From Paraburkholderia bannensis (GTDB lineage Bacteria; Pseudomonadota; Gammaproteobacteria; Burkholderiales; Burkholderiaceae), in NCBI RefSeq assembly GCF_014200455.1, contig NZ_JACHBW010000015.1, positions 124,001 through 188,000 on the forward strand: a stretch of 64,000 nt of DNA, in the 5' to 3' direction. Both the position numbers and the translations under genes were made by a program. A model generated the notes under the pieces. It worked only from the letters and a program-made list of their open reading frames with translations. It was not told the origin of the DNA and did not search any database. Shown piece by piece: positions 25,717 through 34,287 of this stretch (positions within the stretch are counted from its first letter, which is position 1; each line of letters begins with the position of its first letter).

Positions 25717-26532
25717 TCACCTTCCCGGCAAATGGGGCACCCCTTCGTTGCTCGTCACGCTGAGCTGATGAATCGTCCGGTGCGCCTTGTTCAATTGCGC
25801 CTGGGCGGCGATGCGTTGCGCCTCCAACTGCGCCACGTCGCGACGCACCTGATGCTGGCGCGTGCTCACCAGGTGTTCCTGCTCCGCATGGCGTTGCAGG
25901 TCCACGCGCAGCCGCTCGGCGTGTGCTTCCGATTCCTCGATCTGCTTCGCGAGCATCGCGTTCTGCGCCGCCAGTTGCGCGAGACGGGTTTCGCCCTCTG
26001 CCAGACGCGTCGCCTGCTCTTCAAGGTGATGAAACACGGCGCTTGCGGAATCGAGATCGGCGGCCCGGAAGGCGTGCCAGAGTGTGTTGTCCTGGTGCAT
26101 GGCCACGAAGTACGCGAGCGCGCGCGAGTGAAACAGCAGGGTGACCGAGTAATCGAAGCTGCGAAATACGCGGAAGGTGCTCAATTCATCGGCGGCGACG
26201 AGCGCGGCGAACGACGCGCCATCCGCGAGCTGGACCGGGCGATTGGCCAGGTGCGCAGGTACGGCCGGCACCGCATGCAAGGTGGAGACGGGGCGCGGCG
26301 CGGTGGACGAATCCGGCGCATCCGGCGTCTCGCTGCCGGTCGGCAGATCCGCGTGGACGGCAGCGCCTGCGCTAGCGGGCGCGGGGTTTGCTATGAGCGC
26401 TTCGTCGCTCACGAGTCCGGCTGCTCCGGCTTGAGCGCTCGCGCCATCGGGAGAAGGCTCGGCGTCCACGGCGACAAGGTGTGACGCGCCGCCCGACAGC
26501 ACGGCGTTACGGCGATGCAGGAAAGACTTCAC
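25717..26532 (-). CDS. DUF2968 family protein with C-terminal coiled coil
   Basis: A 271-residue protein. The start taken is GTG (MKSFLHRRNAVLSGGAS) because GGGGA lies about 6 bases upstream; a longer frame to 26619 lacks a ribosome site. After an Ala/Pro-rich linker, the DUF2968 core is FRSFDYSVTLLFHSRALAYFVAMHQD, NTLWHAFRAADLDSASAVF, then a long heptad-type helix (about residues 165-260; EEQATRLAEGETRLAQLAAQ onward). The N-terminus has a weak export signal. Function unknown; such coiled-coil proteins are a Burkholderiales speciality. Convergent with the repeat-tract transcript. Confidence 0.78.
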   Translation of the reverse strand: MKSFLHRRNAVLSGGASHLVAVDAEPSPDGASAQAGAAGLVSDEALIANPAPASAGAAVHADLPTGSETPDAPDSSTAPRPVSTLHAVPAVPAHLANRPVQLADGASFAALVAADELSTFRVFRSFDYSVTLLFHSRALAYFVAMHQDNTLWHAFRAADLDSASAVFHHLEEQATRLAEGETRLAQLAAQNAMLAKQIEESEAHAERLRVDLQRHAEQEHLVSTRQHQVRRDVAQLEAQRIAAQAQLNKAHRTIHQLSVTSNEGVPHLPGR

Positions 26533-26669
26533 GGCGTGTCCCCTGAAATAATCGGCCGGTTGCCAGGCCATCCCATTGATCGGATGACGATTCGCGGCTT
26601 CCGGCAGGCGGTCAGGCAAAGCGGGCGCTTGCGCGGCCCGCTCCGGCGTGGCCAGTGATGGGCCCGGGC

Positions 26670-26990
26670 TCAGTGCAGCAGGCGCGGGCGGCGTGCGATG
26701 TCGTCGAAGAGTGCGCGTCCGGGTTCGAGCGCGAACAGCCAGGTTTCGTCGTAGCCGCTCAGGGTGTCGAGCGCATCGCGCAGTCGTTCGACGACGATGG
26801 CCGGTATTTCGACCGTTGCGTGCAGGCCGCCGGACAGGCGCGCGACGCTGGCGTGCTGGACCAGTTCGTCGGCGGCTTCGGCCACGTCGGCGGCGAACAC
26901 GAGGTGATTGTTCAACAATTCGACGAGACCCGGCGATGCCGCGACGTCTTCGACGTTGATCTGCACGGAAAGGAAGGTGGCTTTGTTCAT
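26670..26990 (-). CDS. Conserved hypothetical small soluble protein
   Basis: A 106-residue acidic alpha/beta-looking protein starting MNKATFLSVQINVEDVAAS, with AGGG upstream of the ATG. Composition and codon use are those of a real gene. No signal peptide, membrane segment or metal motif. I do not recognise a named family. It is 137 bp upstream of the DUF2968 gene on the same strand and may share its operon. Confidence 0.6.
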   Translation of the reverse strand: MNKATFLSVQINVEDVAASPGLVELLNNHLVFAADVAEAADELVQHASVARLSGGLHATVEIPAIVVERLRDALDTLSGYDETWLFALEPGRALFDDIARRPRLLH

Positions 26991-27056
26991 CCTGGGTTCC
27001 CTCAGGGACGTACGTTGCACCACGGCGAGAGGCGGGCGTCGGTTTTTGTCTGATTA

Positions 27057-27342
27057 TCAGCAGGCGGCAAAACCCAGTATAGGCGAGGGCGCGATCAGGG
27101 CTAGCGAGTTTGTACGATGGAAACCTGAAGACGCCGCGCGGCTGAAAACGTGGGGAACGGCAGTCGGCCTGGGCGTGCGCGTTAAAAAAGCCGCCGCGCC
27201 CGGGACGATATAATGGGGGCCGTTCGCCAATTCCGGCTTACTCAACGGAGCGGGTTTCGCGGGCGAACGCCGGCGGCCCCACGCGCATCCAACAATACGT
27301 ATCCCCGTCGTACGTAGCGAGGAACCAGCGAGGAACAGCAAC
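27057..27342 (+). promoter_or_regulatory. Promoter and structured leader of the LysM/LytM lipoprotein gene
   Basis: A perfect -10 TATAAT sits at 27209-27214 with no good -35 at standard distance. Downstream, GGGGGCCG with TTCGCC (27215-27228) can pair with GGCGAA and CGGCCCC (27261-27281), folding the first 70 bases of the transcript into a hairpin. The coding start is at 27343. The rest of the interval shows nothing recognisable. Confidence 0.5.
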
Positions 27343-28086
27343 ATGAATCAACAACGGCGAATCCCAGGCGCGTATGCGGCTCTGGCTGCCCTCACGCTTG
27401 CCTGCAGCGCCTGTACGCTCACGCCCTGGGAGGGCAGCCCGTCCGCGCCGCCCACCCCGACGTCCAATGGCGTGCCCGCCGGTTACTACCGCGTCAATCC
27501 TGGCGACACGCTGTCGCGCATCGCGTCGGCCTACGGGCAGCGCACCCAGGATCTGGCGAACTGGAACCAGTTGCCGCCGAACGCGCAGGTGCTGCCGGGC
27601 CAGGTGCTGCGCGTCGCGCCGCCCGCGGGCTATAGCGCCGGCAACGTGCCCCCGCAGCCGCCTGCCTTCACCAGCAGCGCACCCGCCGCGAACGGCGTGG
27701 CCGTGCCCAATGCGGTCGGCTCGACGCTCACGCTCATGTGGCCGGCGCGCGGCCCGATCCTGCAGCGCTTCGTGCCGGGCAAGTCGACCGGCATCGTGAT
27801 CGGCGGCGCGCCGGGCGAGCCGGTCAAGGCCGCCGCTGCTGGCCGCGTGGTGTACGCAGGCTCGGGCATCGAGGCCTACGGTCCGCTCGTCATCATCAAG
27901 CACAACGACCAGACCGTGACCGCCTATGGTCATAACGGCCGCCTGCTGGTGAAGGAAGACGACGCTGTCTCCCAAGGCCAGCCGATCGCCGAAATGGGCG
28001 TCGACAACAACGGCGTCGCCGGCGTGCAGTTCGAGGTGCGCAGCGACGGCAAGCCGGTCGATCCGCTGCCGCTGCTCTCGCGTTAA
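27343..28086 (+). CDS. LysM and degenerate LytM (M23) lipoprotein, NlpD-like
   Basis: A 247-residue envelope protein. The N-terminus ends in LTLACSAC, with Cys21 or Cys24 as probable lipidation site. A LysM domain (about residues 48-92, YYRVNPGDTLSRIASAYG to LPGQVLRV) binds peptidoglycan. The C-terminal M23/LytM domain (about 130-247) has the fold motifs but lacks catalytic zinc ligands: where active enzymes have HxxxD it reads GKSTGIVIG, and HxH is GVQFEV. Only TAYGHN keeps its His. This is the pattern of NlpD/EnvC amidase activators of cell separation. It lies just upstream of threonine aldolase and away from rpoS and pcm, the usual NlpD neighbours. Confidence 0.87.
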   Translation: MNQQRRIPGAYAALAALTLACSACTLTPWEGSPSAPPTPTSNGVPAGYYRVNPGDTLSRIASAYGQRTQDLANWNQLPPNAQVLPGQVLRVAPPAGYSAGNVPPQPPAFTSSAPAANGVAVPNAVGSTLTLMWPARGPILQRFVPGKSTGIVIGGAPGEPVKAAAAGRVVYAGSGIEAYGPLVIIKHNDQTVTAYGHNGRLLVKEDDAVSQGQPIAEMGVDNNGVAGVQFEVRSDGKPVDPLPLLSR

Positions 28087-28266
28087 GCCTTTGCGCTGAC
28101 TCGCGCGAAACCGGCGCGCCAGGGCCATCGCCGCTTTTTCCGCGCGATTTTGCCCGATTTGCCACGGCGCGCCGTTTGAAAATACACTCGATGGTTTCCA
28201 CGCCGCACCGGTCCTGCGGCGCGGCGTCCAGCCGTGCGCCCACGGCCTCCACGAGGATTCCATCGC

Positions 28267-29271
28267 ATGATCGACCTGCGCAGCGACACCGTCACCCGCC
28301 CGAACCAGGCCATGCTGGCCGCCATGACCCGCGCCGAAACCGGCGACGATGTCTGGGGCGACGATCCCACCGTGCTGCGCCTGCAGGCGCGCGTGGCCGA
28401 ACAGGCCGGCAAGGAAGCCGGGCTGTTTTTCCCGAGCGGCACGCAAAGCAATCTCGCCGCGCTGATGGCGCATTGCGGGCGCGGCGACGAATACATCGTC
28501 GGCCAGGCCGCGCATACCTATAAGTACGAGGGCGGCGGCGCGGCGGTGCTCGGCAGCATCCAGCCGCAGCCGCTCGACAACGCCGAGGACGGCTCGATCC
28601 CGCTCGATCGTGTCGCCGCCGCGATCAAGCCGATCGACGATCACTTCGCGCGCACGCGCCTCTTCGCGCTGGAAAACACCATCGGCGGCAAGGTGCTGCC
28701 AGCGGCTTATGTCGCCCAGGCCACGCAGTTCGCGCACGGCAAGGGGCTCGCCACGCACCTCGACGGCGCGCGCGTATTCAACGCGGCGGTGGCGTCAGAC
28801 CAGTCGCTCAAGGCGATGGCCGAGGGCTTCGATTCCGTGTCGATCTGTTTTTCGAAGGGATTGGGCGCACCGGTCGGCTCGGTGCTGGTGGGCAGCAAGG
28901 CGCTGATCGAGGTGGCGCACCGCTGGCGCAAGGTGCTGGGCGGCGGCATGCGTCAGTCGGGCGTGCTGGCCGCGGCTTGCGACTACGCGCTCGATCACAA
29001 CGTTGCGCGTCTGGCCGACGATCACGCGAATGCCGCGCGCCTCGCTTCCGGGCTGGCGCAGATCGACGAGGTCAAGGTGATGTCGCACGCCACCAATATG
29101 GTGTTCGCGCAGTTTCCGCAAGCCGATTGCGCGCCGCTGGAGGCGTGGCTCAAGGAGCGCGGGATTCTCACGCAGATGCTCTACGCATCGCGCTTCGTGA
29201 CGCATCTGGACGTAAGCTCCGCCGATATCGACACCTTTGTCGCAGCCGTGAAGGCGTACTTCAAGCGCTGA
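28267..29271 (+). CDS. ltaE: Low-specificity L-threonine aldolase
   Basis: A 334-residue PLP enzyme. The ATG (MIDLRSDTVTRPNQAML) follows GAGG. DLRSDTVTRP, TGDDVWGDDPTV, LFFPSGTQSNLAAL and HLDGARVFNA are family signatures; the PLP-binding lysine is in CFSKGLGAPVGS. It cleaves L-threonine or allo-threonine to glycine and acetaldehyde. Length matches E. coli LtaE (333). Convergent with the MFS gene downstream. Confidence 0.93.
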   Translation: MIDLRSDTVTRPNQAMLAAMTRAETGDDVWGDDPTVLRLQARVAEQAGKEAGLFFPSGTQSNLAALMAHCGRGDEYIVGQAAHTYKYEGGGAAVLGSIQPQPLDNAEDGSIPLDRVAAAIKPIDDHFARTRLFALENTIGGKVLPAAYVAQATQFAHGKGLATHLDGARVFNAAVASDQSLKAMAEGFDSVSICFSKGLGAPVGSVLVGSKALIEVAHRWRKVLGGGMRQSGVLAAACDYALDHNVARLADDHANAARLASGLAQIDEVKVMSHATNMVFAQFPQADCAPLEAWLKERGILTQMLYASRFVTHLDVSSADIDTFVAAVKAYFKR

Positions 29272-29304
29272 TATACAAAGGCGGCGCAGTTCGCGCCGCT
29301 TCGC

Positions 29305-30705
29305 TCAATGCCCGCCCGAGCGATGCGACGGCGCGAACAGGCGCAGGCCGCTCGCCACGCTCGCCGCCGCTGAAAAGGCCGCGCCCAGGCTGAGCGCCAG
29401 CGTCGGGCCATGCTTGCCCACGATCCCGAAACACAAGGCCACCAACGCGGCCCCCGTGGTCTGCCCCAGCAGCCGCGAGACGGCGACGGTGCCGCTCGCG
29501 CCGCCGCTGCGCTCGGGGGGCGCGGCCGCCATGATCGCGCGCAGATTGGGCGACTGGAAAAAGCCAAAGCCCGCGCCGCAGATCGCCATGCGAATCACGA
29601 TGTCGATCACGCTCGGGTGCACCGGCAGCATGGCCAGGGAAGCCATGCCCGCGGCCAGGATCGCCAGACCGATCGCGCCGAGCAAACCCGGCGGATAACG
29701 GTCCGAGAGCCGCCCGGCGATGGGAGCGGCGGCGGCCACCACCACCGGCCAGGGCGTCATCAGGAAGCCGGTTTCCACCTGGCTGCGCATCAGCACGGTT
29801 TCGAAATAGAACGGCAGCGACACGAACGCCAGGCCCTGGGCCGCGAACGAACAGACTGCAGTCAGCGACGACAGCGCGAACACCGGCCGCTTGAACAGAT
29901 CGACGGGCAGCATCGGCGCGGGGTGGCCGTGCTCGCGGCGAATCAGCAGCGCGCCGAACACGAGCGCGATCACCGCGGCGCTCGCCACTTCCTTGCCGGG
30001 CGCACGTTGCGCCGCCTCGCCGAGCGCGAAGATCAGCGCGGCGAAGGTCACGAGATTGAGCAGCGCGGCGAGCGGATCGAACCCATGCTTGCCGCGCGCC
30101 GTCTGCGGCAGCGCAGGAATGGCGAACACCAGCGCGATCACGCCAAGCGGCACATTGATCGCGAATAGCCACGGCCAGGTGCCCGCCGAGAGAATCAGCG
30201 AGGCCATTGTCGGTCCCACGGCGAACGACACGCCGACGATCAGCGCGTTCATGCCCAGACCGCGCCCGAGCCGGTGCGGCGGGTAGAGAAAGCGGATCAG
30301 CGCCGTGTTCACGCTCATGATCGCGCTCGCGCCCAGCCCCTGCAGCACGCGCGCGCCGGCCAGCGCCGTCAGCGAGGGGGCGAGCGCGCAGGCGAGCGAC
30401 GCCACCGTGAAGATGGCGAGCCCGCTGAGATAGATGCGCCGGTGACCGAGGATATCGCCGAGCGCCGCGAGCGGCAGCAGCGTGGCAACCATCGCAAGCT
30501 GGTAAGCGTTGATGATCCACACCGAAGCAGCGGGCGCGGCGTGCAGATCGGCGGCGATGGCAGGCAGCGCGGTGTTGGCGATGGCAGTGTCGAGCGTCGC
30601 CAGCGCGACGGCGAGCATCACGGCGGCCATGGCGCGACGGTTCTTCGCCGTCATGGGGGCGTCGGCGCGGCCGGTGTCTTTCGGCGCGGATACGGTTTCG
30701 GACAA
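29305..30705 (-). CDS. MFS transporter, DHA2 (14-helix) drug-efflux type
   Basis: A 466-residue protein with about 14 hydrophobic helices. TLDTAIANTALPAIAADLHA (motif D1 of DHA2), LGDILGHRRIYLSGLAIF (motif A) and RVLQGLGASAIMSVN (motif B and C region) assign it to the QacA/EmrB-type proton-driven exporters. It probably expels hydrophobic drugs or metabolites. No regulator is adjacent; it is divergent from glycogen phosphorylase across a 505-bp gap. Confidence 0.9.
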   Translation of the reverse strand: MSETVSAPKDTGRADAPMTAKNRRAMAAVMLAVALATLDTAIANTALPAIAADLHAAPAASVWIINAYQLAMVATLLPLAALGDILGHRRIYLSGLAIFTVASLACALAPSLTALAGARVLQGLGASAIMSVNTALIRFLYPPHRLGRGLGMNALIVGVSFAVGPTMASLILSAGTWPWLFAINVPLGVIALVFAIPALPQTARGKHGFDPLAALLNLVTFAALIFALGEAAQRAPGKEVASAAVIALVFGALLIRREHGHPAPMLPVDLFKRPVFALSSLTAVCSFAAQGLAFVSLPFYFETVLMRSQVETGFLMTPWPVVVAAAAPIAGRLSDRYPPGLLGAIGLAILAAGMASLAMLPVHPSVIDIVIRMAICGAGFGFFQSPNLRAIMAAAPPERSGGASGTVAVSRLLGQTTGAALVALCFGIVGKHGPTLALSLGAAFSAAASVASGLRLFAPSHRSGGH

Positions 30706-31210
30706 GGCGGTCTCGGGCGTAATCGAAGGCTAGGCGAAGCGGGGAATTCGGGCACGGCGCGTGGCGTCGTGCGAACGATTCCGCGATTGTTACAGAGGTG
30801 GCGCGACTCTGCAGCGCTTGCTTCAGAGTGTGGGCCAGCTGTAAGGCGAGCTTTATACAGGCCTCTATCGCAACTAACAGCCAGTCCCTCGCGCCCCCGC
30901 GAAAACGCCGCGCGATGGCGCTCAACGTGGGTCGCCTCGCAGTCTTCGCGCTGTAGATGATGCGCCTTGCATGGTTGCCGCGCCGCCGCACGCCTTGAAA
31001 ATGTCCTACTCTGCAAACTGATCTGCGCCTGCCTGCCCATGACCGTCCGGCGGACGGAATGCACCGCGAAGGTGCCTCAGAGTGTCCTTGCGAGAGCGAT
31101 TGACGCCCATCGCGCGCGGCACACGACATGCAAGCGCAGCCCGAACGCCCGCGCGCCGCGCCCGCCATCCTGGCATCGCGCCGCGCGCCGCTTTTTCCGG
31201 GAGGCATTCG
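30706..31210. other. Divergent intergenic region, MFS gene / glgP (505 bp)
   Basis: No gene or clear operator was recognised. GGGAGG directly before 31211 is the glgP ribosome site. AT content is slightly higher around 30780-30860, a likely place for promoters. Confidence 0.35.
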
Positions 31211-33667
31211 ATGACAGCCGTCGGTCTTGAATTCGACCAGTTGAAGAGCAGCGCCGACGCGCTGCGCCGTTCCATCTCGAACCGTCTGATGTACGGCGTC
31301 GGCAAGGACGCCGTCACCGCGCGTCCGCAGGACTGGTTGCACGCCGCCGCGCTGGCTGTGCGCGACCGGCTGGTCGAGCGCTGGATGGTGACCACGCGCC
31401 GCCAGTACGATCAGGACGTCAAACGCGTCTACTACCTGTCGATGGAATTCCTGATCGGCCGGACCTTTTCGAACGCGCTGCTCGCGCTCGGCATCTACGA
31501 CCAGATGAAAGAGGCGCTCGCGGGCGTTGGGGTCGATATGGAAACGCTGATCGATCTCGAACCCGACGCGGCGCTCGGCAACGGCGGCCTTGGCCGGCTG
31601 GCGGCCTGCTTTCTCGACTCGATGGCGACGCTGGGCATTCCGGGCTTCGGCTATGGCATTCGCTACGACTACGGCATGTTTCGCCAGCAGATCATCAACG
31701 GCGAGCAGGTGGAAGCGCCCGATTACTGGCTGCGCTCGGGCAATCCGTGGGAATTCCCGCGACCCGAAGTGCTGTATCCCGTGCATTTCGGCGGGCGCAC
31801 CGTGCAGCGCGACGGCCACGTGGAATGGATCGACACCACGCACGTCAATGCGATGGCGTATGACACGGTGATTCCCGGCTACGCGACCAGCGCGACCAAC
31901 ACCTTGCGGCTGTGGTCCGCGCGCGCCGACGAAGAACTCGACCTTTCCGCCTTCAATCAGGGCGATTACCAGCGCGCCGTGGAAGCACGAAATATTTCGG
32001 AGAACGTATCGCGTCTGCTGTATCCGGACGATTCGACCATGGCGGGCCGTGAGCTGCGCTTGCGCCAGGAATACTTCTTCGTTTCGGCGACCATGCAGGA
32101 CCTGATCCGCCGTTATCTGCGCACCCACAGCACGTTCGGGCGCTTCTCCGACAAGGTCGCGGTGCATCTGAACGATACGCATCCGGTGCTGGCGATTCCC
32201 GAATTGATCCGCTTGCTGGTGGACGTCCACCATATGCCGTGGGCCGAAGCGATGGGGCACATCAAGCGCGTGTTTTCATACACGAATCACACGCTGATGC
32301 CCGAAGCGCTGGAAACGTGGGATGTCGAACTATTGGCGCGTCTGCTGCCGCGGCACCTGGAAATCATCTTCGATATCAACGCTGCGTTTCTGCGCGAAGC
32401 GAGCGACAAGGGCGCGCACGATCTCGACTTTATCCGCCGCATTTCGCTGGTGGATGAATATGGACAGCGGCGCGTGCGCATGGCCTATCTGGCGATTGTC
32501 GCGAGCCACAAGGTCAACGGCGTCTCCAGACTGCACTCGCAGTTGATGACGCGCGATATCTTCGCGGACTTCGCGCGCCTCTTTCCCGATCGCTTCACCA
32601 ACGTCACCAACGGCATCACGCCGCGCCGCTGGCTGGCGCAGGCGAGCCCGCCGCTTGCGCATCTCGTCGACGAGGCCATCGGCCCGAACTGGCGCAGCGA
32701 TCTCTTCGCGCTGGATGGCTTGCGCAGGTTCAGCGGCGATGCGGCCTTCGGCGAACGTTTTCGCGCGGCCAAGCGCGCGAACAAGCTGCGGCTTATCGAA
32801 CGCATGACGGCGCGTACGGGCCTGAGCTTCAATCCCGATGCGCTGTTCGACATGCAGGTCAAGCGCATCCACGAATACAAGCGCCAGTTGCTCAACGTGC
32901 TGCACGTCATCACGCGCTACAACCGTATCGTCCAGCAGCCCGAAGTGGACTGGGTGCCGCGCGTGGTGGTGTTCGCGGGCAAGGCGGCGTCGGCGTACCG
33001 GATGGCCAAGACCATCATTCGCCTCATCAACGACGTGGCCGAAAAGATCAATCACGATCCCGTGGTGGGCGAGCGCCTCAAGGTGGTGTTCGTGCCGAAC
33101 TACGGTGTGAGCGTGGCCGAGGTGCTGATTCCGTCCGCCGATCTGTCCGAGCAGATCTCGACGGCGGGCACGGAGGCGTCGGGCACCGGCAATATGAAGC
33201 TCGCGCTTAACGGCGCGTTGACGATGGGCACGCTCGACGGCGCGAACATCGAAATCTGCGATGCGGTGGGCAACGACAATATCTTCATCTTCGGCCACAC
33301 CTCCGATCAGGTCGATACGCTGCGTTGCGCGGGCTATCGGCCCCGTCAGGTGTACGAAGAAAATGCCGAGCTGCGCACCGTGCTCGACCAGATCCGCACG
33401 GGCTTCTTCTCGCCCGGCGACCCTGCGCGCTACTCGGATATTTTCCACACGCTGGTGGACTGGGGCGATCACTACATGGTGCTGGCCGACTACGCCGCCT
33501 TCGTGCAGGCGCAGGAAGCGGCCGACGAGCGCTACGTCGATACGCCACGCTGGACCGCGAGCGCGATTCTCAATGTGGCCGGGATGGGCGCGTTCTCGTC
33601 GGATCGCGCGATTGCGGAGTACGCGCGCGACATCTGGCATACGAAGCCGGTCGAGCAGGTGGGCTGA
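31211..33667 (+). CDS. glgP: Glycogen/starch/alpha-glucan phosphorylase
   Basis: An 818-residue GT35 enzyme. The ATG (MTAVGLEFDQLKSS) follows GGGAGG with 6 bases spacing, favoured over an upstream open frame. Landmarks: YYLSMEFLIGRTFSNAL, PDAALGNGGLGRLAACF, AVHLNDTHPVLAIPEL, and the PLP-lysine motif EASGTGNMKLALNG near the C-terminus. It releases glucose-1-phosphate from alpha-1,4-glucans. Length and motifs are full and intact. No other glycogen genes are in the window. Confidence 0.96.
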   Translation: MTAVGLEFDQLKSSADALRRSISNRLMYGVGKDAVTARPQDWLHAAALAVRDRLVERWMVTTRRQYDQDVKRVYYLSMEFLIGRTFSNALLALGIYDQMKEALAGVGVDMETLIDLEPDAALGNGGLGRLAACFLDSMATLGIPGFGYGIRYDYGMFRQQIINGEQVEAPDYWLRSGNPWEFPRPEVLYPVHFGGRTVQRDGHVEWIDTTHVNAMAYDTVIPGYATSATNTLRLWSARADEELDLSAFNQGDYQRAVEARNISENVSRLLYPDDSTMAGRELRLRQEYFFVSATMQDLIRRYLRTHSTFGRFSDKVAVHLNDTHPVLAIPELIRLLVDVHHMPWAEAMGHIKRVFSYTNHTLMPEALETWDVELLARLLPRHLEIIFDINAAFLREASDKGAHDLDFIRRISLVDEYGQRRVRMAYLAIVASHKVNGVSRLHSQLMTRDIFADFARLFPDRFTNVTNGITPRRWLAQASPPLAHLVDEAIGPNWRSDLFALDGLRRFSGDAAFGERFRAAKRANKLRLIERMTARTGLSFNPDALFDMQVKRIHEYKRQLLNVLHVITRYNRIVQQPEVDWVPRVVVFAGKAASAYRMAKTIIRLINDVAEKINHDPVVGERLKVVFVPNYGVSVAEVLIPSADLSEQISTAGTEASGTGNMKLALNGALTMGTLDGANIEICDAVGNDNIFIFGHTSDQVDTLRCAGYRPRQVYEENAELRTVLDQIRTGFFSPGDPARYSDIFHTLVDWGDHYMVLADYAAFVQAQEAADERYVDTPRWTASAILNVAGMGAFSSDRAIAEYARDIWHTKPVEQVG

Positions 33668-33710
33668 GGGTCAACGCGCGCCCACCTGAAACTGTCCTGA
33701 AGCAGCGGTG

Positions 33711-34118
33711 TTACTGTGCGGTGGGGCGCGCTGCCGGGGTATCGGCGCTGGCCGCCTTGGCTGCGCGCACGGCCTGTTCGACGCGTTCGACAAAGGTGCG
33801 GTCGCTGCTGGAGACCGCTTCGCGTGTTTCGCCCTTCGTCACCACCAGCAGGCGGTGCGTGACCTCTTGCCAGATCCACGCAAGCCAGCCCACCACGATC
33901 ATCATCACGCCGCAGCCCAGGCCCGCGCCCGAGTGGTAAGCGCCGCCGAAAGCCGCCAGCGCCACGCCGAACAGCGACAGCAGCAACGGCACGACACGAC
34001 TGCGATGGATCGTGACGACCCGCAGATCGTCGATATCGCGCAGTGCGAAGATCTGCCCTGCGACGGAAAGCGAGGTGCGCGTGACCGAGACGCCGGCTTC
34101 GTTGAAAGGGAGTTCCAT
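33711..34118 (-). CDS. DUF6232-like small membrane protein
   Basis: A 135-residue protein starting MELPFNEAGVSVTRTSLSVA. An N-terminal beta-rich domain (residues 1-45, GVSVTRTSLSVAGQIFALRDI then VVTIHR) is followed by two transmembrane helices (about 48-66 and 70-86) and a C-terminal cytoplasmic segment with KGETREAVSSSDRTFVERVEQAV. This layout fits DUF6232. No strong ribosome site; the start is taken as the first ATG of the conserved part. Function unknown. Confidence 0.65.
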   Translation of the reverse strand: MELPFNEAGVSVTRTSLSVAGQIFALRDIDDLRVVTIHRSRVVPLLLSLFGVALAAFGGAYHSGAGLGCGVMMIVVGWLAWIWQEVTHRLLVVTKGETREAVSSSDRTFVERVEQAVRAAKAASADTPAARPTAQ

Positions 34119-34202
34119 CGGTTCGAAAGCTGCGAAGGGAAAGGCCGCAGCGTACCAGAAGCGCGCGCAAGGCGGCAGGTTGCACGACGCCGCAGTTCGC
34201 CT

Positions 34203-34237
34203 GCAAAAAGCAGAAAGGCTTCCCGAAGGAAGCCTTT
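34203..34237 (-). terminator. Terminator of the second porin
   Basis: On the minus strand AAAGGCTTCC pairs with GGAAGCCTTT (34228-34237 with 34214-34223) around a 4-base loop, followed by a T-rich stretch, about 50 bases after the porin stop. Confidence 0.85.
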
Positions 34238-34287
34238 TGCATATCGCGCACACAGCGCCCGCGTGGCAGGCGCTACGTTCGCAATGC

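Noticed and set aside
29261..32260. 999-residue minus-strand frame spanning the MFS and glgP regions
   Set aside because: Arg/Ala-rich low-complexity translation crossing two real genes in other frames; typical stop-free run in high-GC DNA.
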